From NCBI GenBank assembly GCA_964484385.1, contig CAZAFV010000003.1, positions 31,115-95,114 of the forward strand: 64,000 nt of DNA, in the 5' to 3' direction. Below the pieces are notes generated by a model. It was given only the letters and a program-made list of their open reading frames with translations, made no database searches and was not told where the DNA came from. The number at the start of each line of letters is the position of its first letter. Within the stretch, counting starts at the first letter, position 1. A program made the translations under genes and the position numbers. The DNA comes from Poriferisodalis sp964484385. GTDB lineage: Bacteria; Actinomycetota; Acidimicrobiia; Acidimicrobiales; Poriferisodalaceae. Shown here piece after piece: positions 61,631 to 64,000 of this stretch.

Positions 61631-62548
61631 ATGAGCAAGCTGTGCGAAGGTCGGGTCGTCATCGTGACCGGAGGTGCCCGGGGCATCGGGCGTGAGCACT
61701 GCCTGATGCTCGCCGAGCACGGCGCGAAGGTGGTCTGCAACGACTTGGGCGGTGCGCGCGACGGCACCGGTGCCGACACCGGTCCCGCCGACGACGTCGT
61801 CAACGAGATCGCGGCGATGGGCGGCGAGGCGGTGGCGAACGGCGACGATGTCTCCGACTGGGAAGGCGCCCAGCGTCTCGTGAATCAGGCCATCGAGACC
61901 TTCGGCGACCTGCATGGCGTCGTGAACAACGCCGGCATCCTGCGCGACCGGATGCTGGTGAACATGACCGAGGCCGAATGGGATGCGGTGATCAAGGTTC
62001 ACCTCAAGGGCACGTTCGCCCCGGCGCGCTGGGCCAGTTCCTACTGGCGGGAGAAATCGAAGGCCGGCGAGCAGGTGAACGCATCGATCGTGAACACGAC
62101 ATCGGTGTCAGGCATCTACGGCAATCCGGGCCAGACCAACTACGGCGCCGCCAAGATGGGCATTGCGGCGTTCACGATCATCGCAGCGCGCGAACTGGCG
62201 CGCTATGGCGTGCGGGTGAACGCAGTGGCGCCGGGCGCGCTCACGCGCATGACCGAGGACTTGGGCATGGGCGAAGCCTCCGAGGAAGACCAAGCCATGA
62301 TGCACCCCCGCTATATCGCGCCGATTGTCACCTGGCTGTGCTCGGAAGAAGCAGCCGGCGTGTCCGGCCGTGTCTTCGAGGCCTCCGGACGCATGCTGGC
62401 TATTGCCGAGGGCTGGGAGCGCGGCCCGACCATCGACGCCATCGACGACCCGACGAAGATCGGCGATGCAGCCCGACAGCTCGTGCGCGATGCCCGCCTC
62501 AACAGCGGCATGAGTGGTGCGCCGGCCGACGGCGGCGTGGCCGACTGA
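61631..62548 (+). CDS. SDR, D-3-hydroxyacyl-CoA dehydrogenase-like (MFE-2 type)
   Basis: SDR of 305 residues. VIVTGGARGIGREHCLMLAEHG and VVCNDLGGARDGTGADTGPA (NAD Asp plus the MFE-2-type insert) are followed by VVNNAGILRDRML, NTTSVSGIYGNPGQTNYGAAKMG (Ser, Tyr, Lys), and VNAVAPGALTRMT. The pattern matches the dehydrogenase half of peroxisomal multifunctional enzyme type 2. The hydratase-2 half is the next gene. Together they do both middle steps of beta-oxidation in the D configuration. Confidence 0.88.
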   Translation: MSKLCEGRVVIVTGGARGIGREHCLMLAEHGAKVVCNDLGGARDGTGADTGPADDVVNEIAAMGGEAVANGDDVSDWEGAQRLVNQAIETFGDLHGVVNNAGILRDRMLVNMTEAEWDAVIKVHLKGTFAPARWASSYWREKSKAGEQVNASIVNTTSVSGIYGNPGQTNYGAAKMGIAAFTIIAARELARYGVRVNAVAPGALTRMTEDLGMGEASEEDQAMMHPRYIAPIVTWLCSEEAAGVSGRVFEASGRMLAIAEGWERGPTIDAIDDPTKIGDAARQLVRDARLNSGMSGAPADGGVAD

Positions 62549-62600
62549 ACCGTACGCTCCAAGAACCCGCACACCACAAGAACAAGAGAGGCCATCAATC

Positions 62601-63482
62601 ATGGGACTCAATCCGGAAGCAGTCGGCGCCACCGGCACACCGACCAAGCGGTCGTGGACATTCCGCGATTCGCTGCTGTATGCCGTCGGCATCGGCGCCG
62701 GCGCGGAGGATCCGTTCGGATCCGAGCTGGAGTTCACCACCCATAACTCCAAGGACATCGCCCACCAGGCGTTCCCGACCCAGGGCGTCGTCATCGGATT
62801 CGGTGCTGGCGGTGCCATGGCCAACGCCGGTGATCTCGACTGGGGCAAGCTGCTGCACGGCAGCCAAGGGATCACCGTGCACCAGCCGATCCCGACCGAG
62901 GGATCCGTCGAGATCACCGATCGCATCGCCGGCATGTGGGACAAGGGCGAGGGCCGCAACGCCATCATCGACACCGAGGCCAGCGCGGTCGATCCTGATT
63001 CCGGCGACGTCATCTTCGAGCTTCGCAGCTCGGTGGTGATCCGCGGCTCCGGCGGTTTCGGGGGCGAGGCGGGCAGCACTGCGCCGCTGGTCAGCGCGCC
63101 CGACCGCGACCCCGACTACGAGATCTCGTACCAGACCCGCCCCGATCAGGCCCTCACCTACCGGCTGAGCGGCGACTACAACCCGCTGCACAGCGACCCG
63201 TGGTTCGCGACCGAGCTCGCAGGCTTCCCCAAGCCGATCCTGCACGGCCTGTGCACGTATGGCTTCACCGGCAGGGCGCTGCTGCACACCCTGTGCGAGG
63301 GCGATCCCGCCCGCTTCCGATCAATGGATTCCCGGTTCTCTGCACCGGTGTTTCCCGGTGACGAGCTCACCATCCAGGTGTGGGACGACGGCGAGGGCCG
63401 AGCGATCTACCGCACGGTGGCCCAGAAGGGCACCGACGAGCAGCGCGTGGTCATCGACAACGGCCTGTGCACCTACGCCTGA
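62601..63482 (+). CDS. MaoC-type hydratase 2 ((R)-specific enoyl-CoA hydratase)
   Basis: Double hot-dog protein of 293 residues, like hydratase 2 of MFE-2. It has RDSLLYAVGIGAGAEDP, LHGSQGITVHQPIP and YRLSGDYNPLHSDPWFATELAGFPKPILHGLCTYG, which contains the NPLHSD catalytic motif. It hydrates trans-2-enoyl-CoA to (R)-3-hydroxyacyl-CoA. ATG 62601 follows GAGAGG. It lies 52 bases after the SDR gene and convergent with nucS. Confidence 0.9.
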   Translation: MGLNPEAVGATGTPTKRSWTFRDSLLYAVGIGAGAEDPFGSELEFTTHNSKDIAHQAFPTQGVVIGFGAGGAMANAGDLDWGKLLHGSQGITVHQPIPTEGSVEITDRIAGMWDKGEGRNAIIDTEASAVDPDSGDVIFELRSSVVIRGSGGFGGEAGSTAPLVSAPDRDPDYEISYQTRPDQALTYRLSGDYNPLHSDPWFATELAGFPKPILHGLCTYGFTGRALLHTLCEGDPARFRSMDSRFSAPVFPGDELTIQVWDDGEGRAIYRTVAQKGTDEQRVVIDNGLCTYA

Positions 63483-63495
63483 CCCAGAGGGCGAT

Positions 63496-64000
63496 CTAGA
63501 ACAGCTTGAGAGCGTCGCTGGTGATGCCGCGTAGCTCGTCGTAGTCGAGCACGACACAGCGGATGCCCCGGTCGGCCGCGAGCACCCGCGCTTGGGGCTT
63601 GATCTCCTGAGCGGCGAAGACGCCGCTCACGGGCGCCAAGCGGGCATCCCGATTCAGGTACTCGAGATAGCGGCACAGCTGCTCGACGCCGTCGATCTCG
63701 CCCCGCCGCTTGATCTCCACTGCCAGCGTCGAGCCGTCGCTGTCGCGGCACAGCAGATCGACGGGACCGATGTCGGTCGGGTACTCGCGCCGCACCAGCT
63801 CAGCGCCGTCGGCCAGCGTCTCGGGATGCGCGGCCACCAGTTCTTGCAGGTGGGCTTCGACGCCGTCCCGCTCGAGGCCGGGATCGATGCCCATGTCATG
63901 CGCGGTGTCACTGGTCACCTCGTCGAGGCGTATCTCGAGGCGCTCGCCCTTGTCGTTGGTGACCCGCCACAGGCCGGGTTCGCAGACGAGTCGGTTGGGC
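63496..64000 (-). CDS. nucS: Endonuclease NucS (EndoMS), C-terminal part
   Basis: Partial: the gene enters from the right edge in frame at 63999. The visible portion has the C-terminal catalytic domain: GIDPGLERDGVEAHLQELV, PTDIGPVDLLCRD, LAVEIKRRGEIDGVEQLCRYLEYLN, GVFAAQEIKPQARVLAADRGIRC. NucS cuts mismatched DNA in mutS/mutL-independent repair of actinobacteria and archaea. The N-terminal DNA-binding domain lies mostly outside the window. Confidence 0.93.
   Translation of the reverse strand, partial: PNRLVCEPGLWRVTNDKGERLEIRLDEVTSDTAHDMGIDPGLERDGVEAHLQELVAAHPETLADGAELVRREYPTDIGPVDLLCRDSDGSTLAVEIKRRGEIDGVEQLCRYLEYLNRDARLAPVSGVFAAQEIKPQARVLAADRGIRCVVLDYDELRGITSDALKLF

Overview
The window is high-GC DNA from an actinobacterium. 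The gene content fits best with the Acidimicrobiia: mycothiol enzymes (Mca, a mycothiol-dependent isomerase-like protein), F420/flavin LLM oxidoreductases, actinobacterial-type DapD, the NucS mismatch endonuclease, and many acyl-CoA genes. That placement is inferred from family content, not from a marker gene. Two runs of N (13896-13905 and 27446-27545) show that this is a draft, probably metagenome-derived, scaffold. I saw no rRNA, tRNA, CRISPR array or insertion sequence.

Left part (1-22 kb). A divergent partial gene and a thioredoxin-like lipoprotein come first. An MgtE-type Mg transporter with a PhoU/RCK_C partner, Mca and an SCP2-like protein follow. Next is a minus-strand block with a YdjC-like protein, a nuclease and a thiolase. 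A long plus-strand acyl-CoA run (7.9-14.4 kb) holds LLM oxidoreductase, enoyl-CoA hydratase, a triple RidA-like protein, a MaoC-like hydratase, acyl-CoA dehydrogenase and a CoA-transferase. Then come amidohydrolase, Fic, DapD and an M16 protease lipoprotein on the minus strand.

21.6-30.2 kb. A nitronate monooxygenase and an SDR precede an odd gene with an N-terminal membrane segment, two kinds of tandem repeat and an APH-type kinase domain, flanked by 24-bp direct repeats. Next is a zinc-uptake locus: permease and His-rich binding protein on minus, His-tailed ATPase and Zur on plus, with a good Zur-box candidate in the divergent promoter.

30.4-39.9 kb is an accessory, defence-like island. 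It contains an RHH-nucleotidyltransferase antitoxin with a perfect palindromic operator and only a nine-codon remnant where the HEPN toxin should start. It also has a sulfur-binding-domain HNH nuclease of the type that cuts phosphorothioated DNA, a lower-GC DUF262/DUF1524 protein of the GmrSD type, and a tightly packed four-gene operon: PAPS-reductase-like PP-loop protein, GHKL ATPase and two unrecognised proteins. That operon is the best candidate here for an undescribed system. Any link to DNA sulfur chemistry is inference.

40-64 kb returns to metabolism and housekeeping: nitroreductase, membrane protein, a small catabolic cluster (HpaH-like hydratase, RidA, DUF1330, TauD-like dioxygenase), an MFS exporter behind a 22-codon leader ORF, LLM and MaoC genes, MsrA, PAP2, two LysM proteins, Map, CoA-transferase, enoyl-CoA hydratase, HIT, CoaA, geranylgeranyl reductase and VanW. 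A split MFE-2 pair (SDR plus hydratase 2) and the partial nucS gene close the window.
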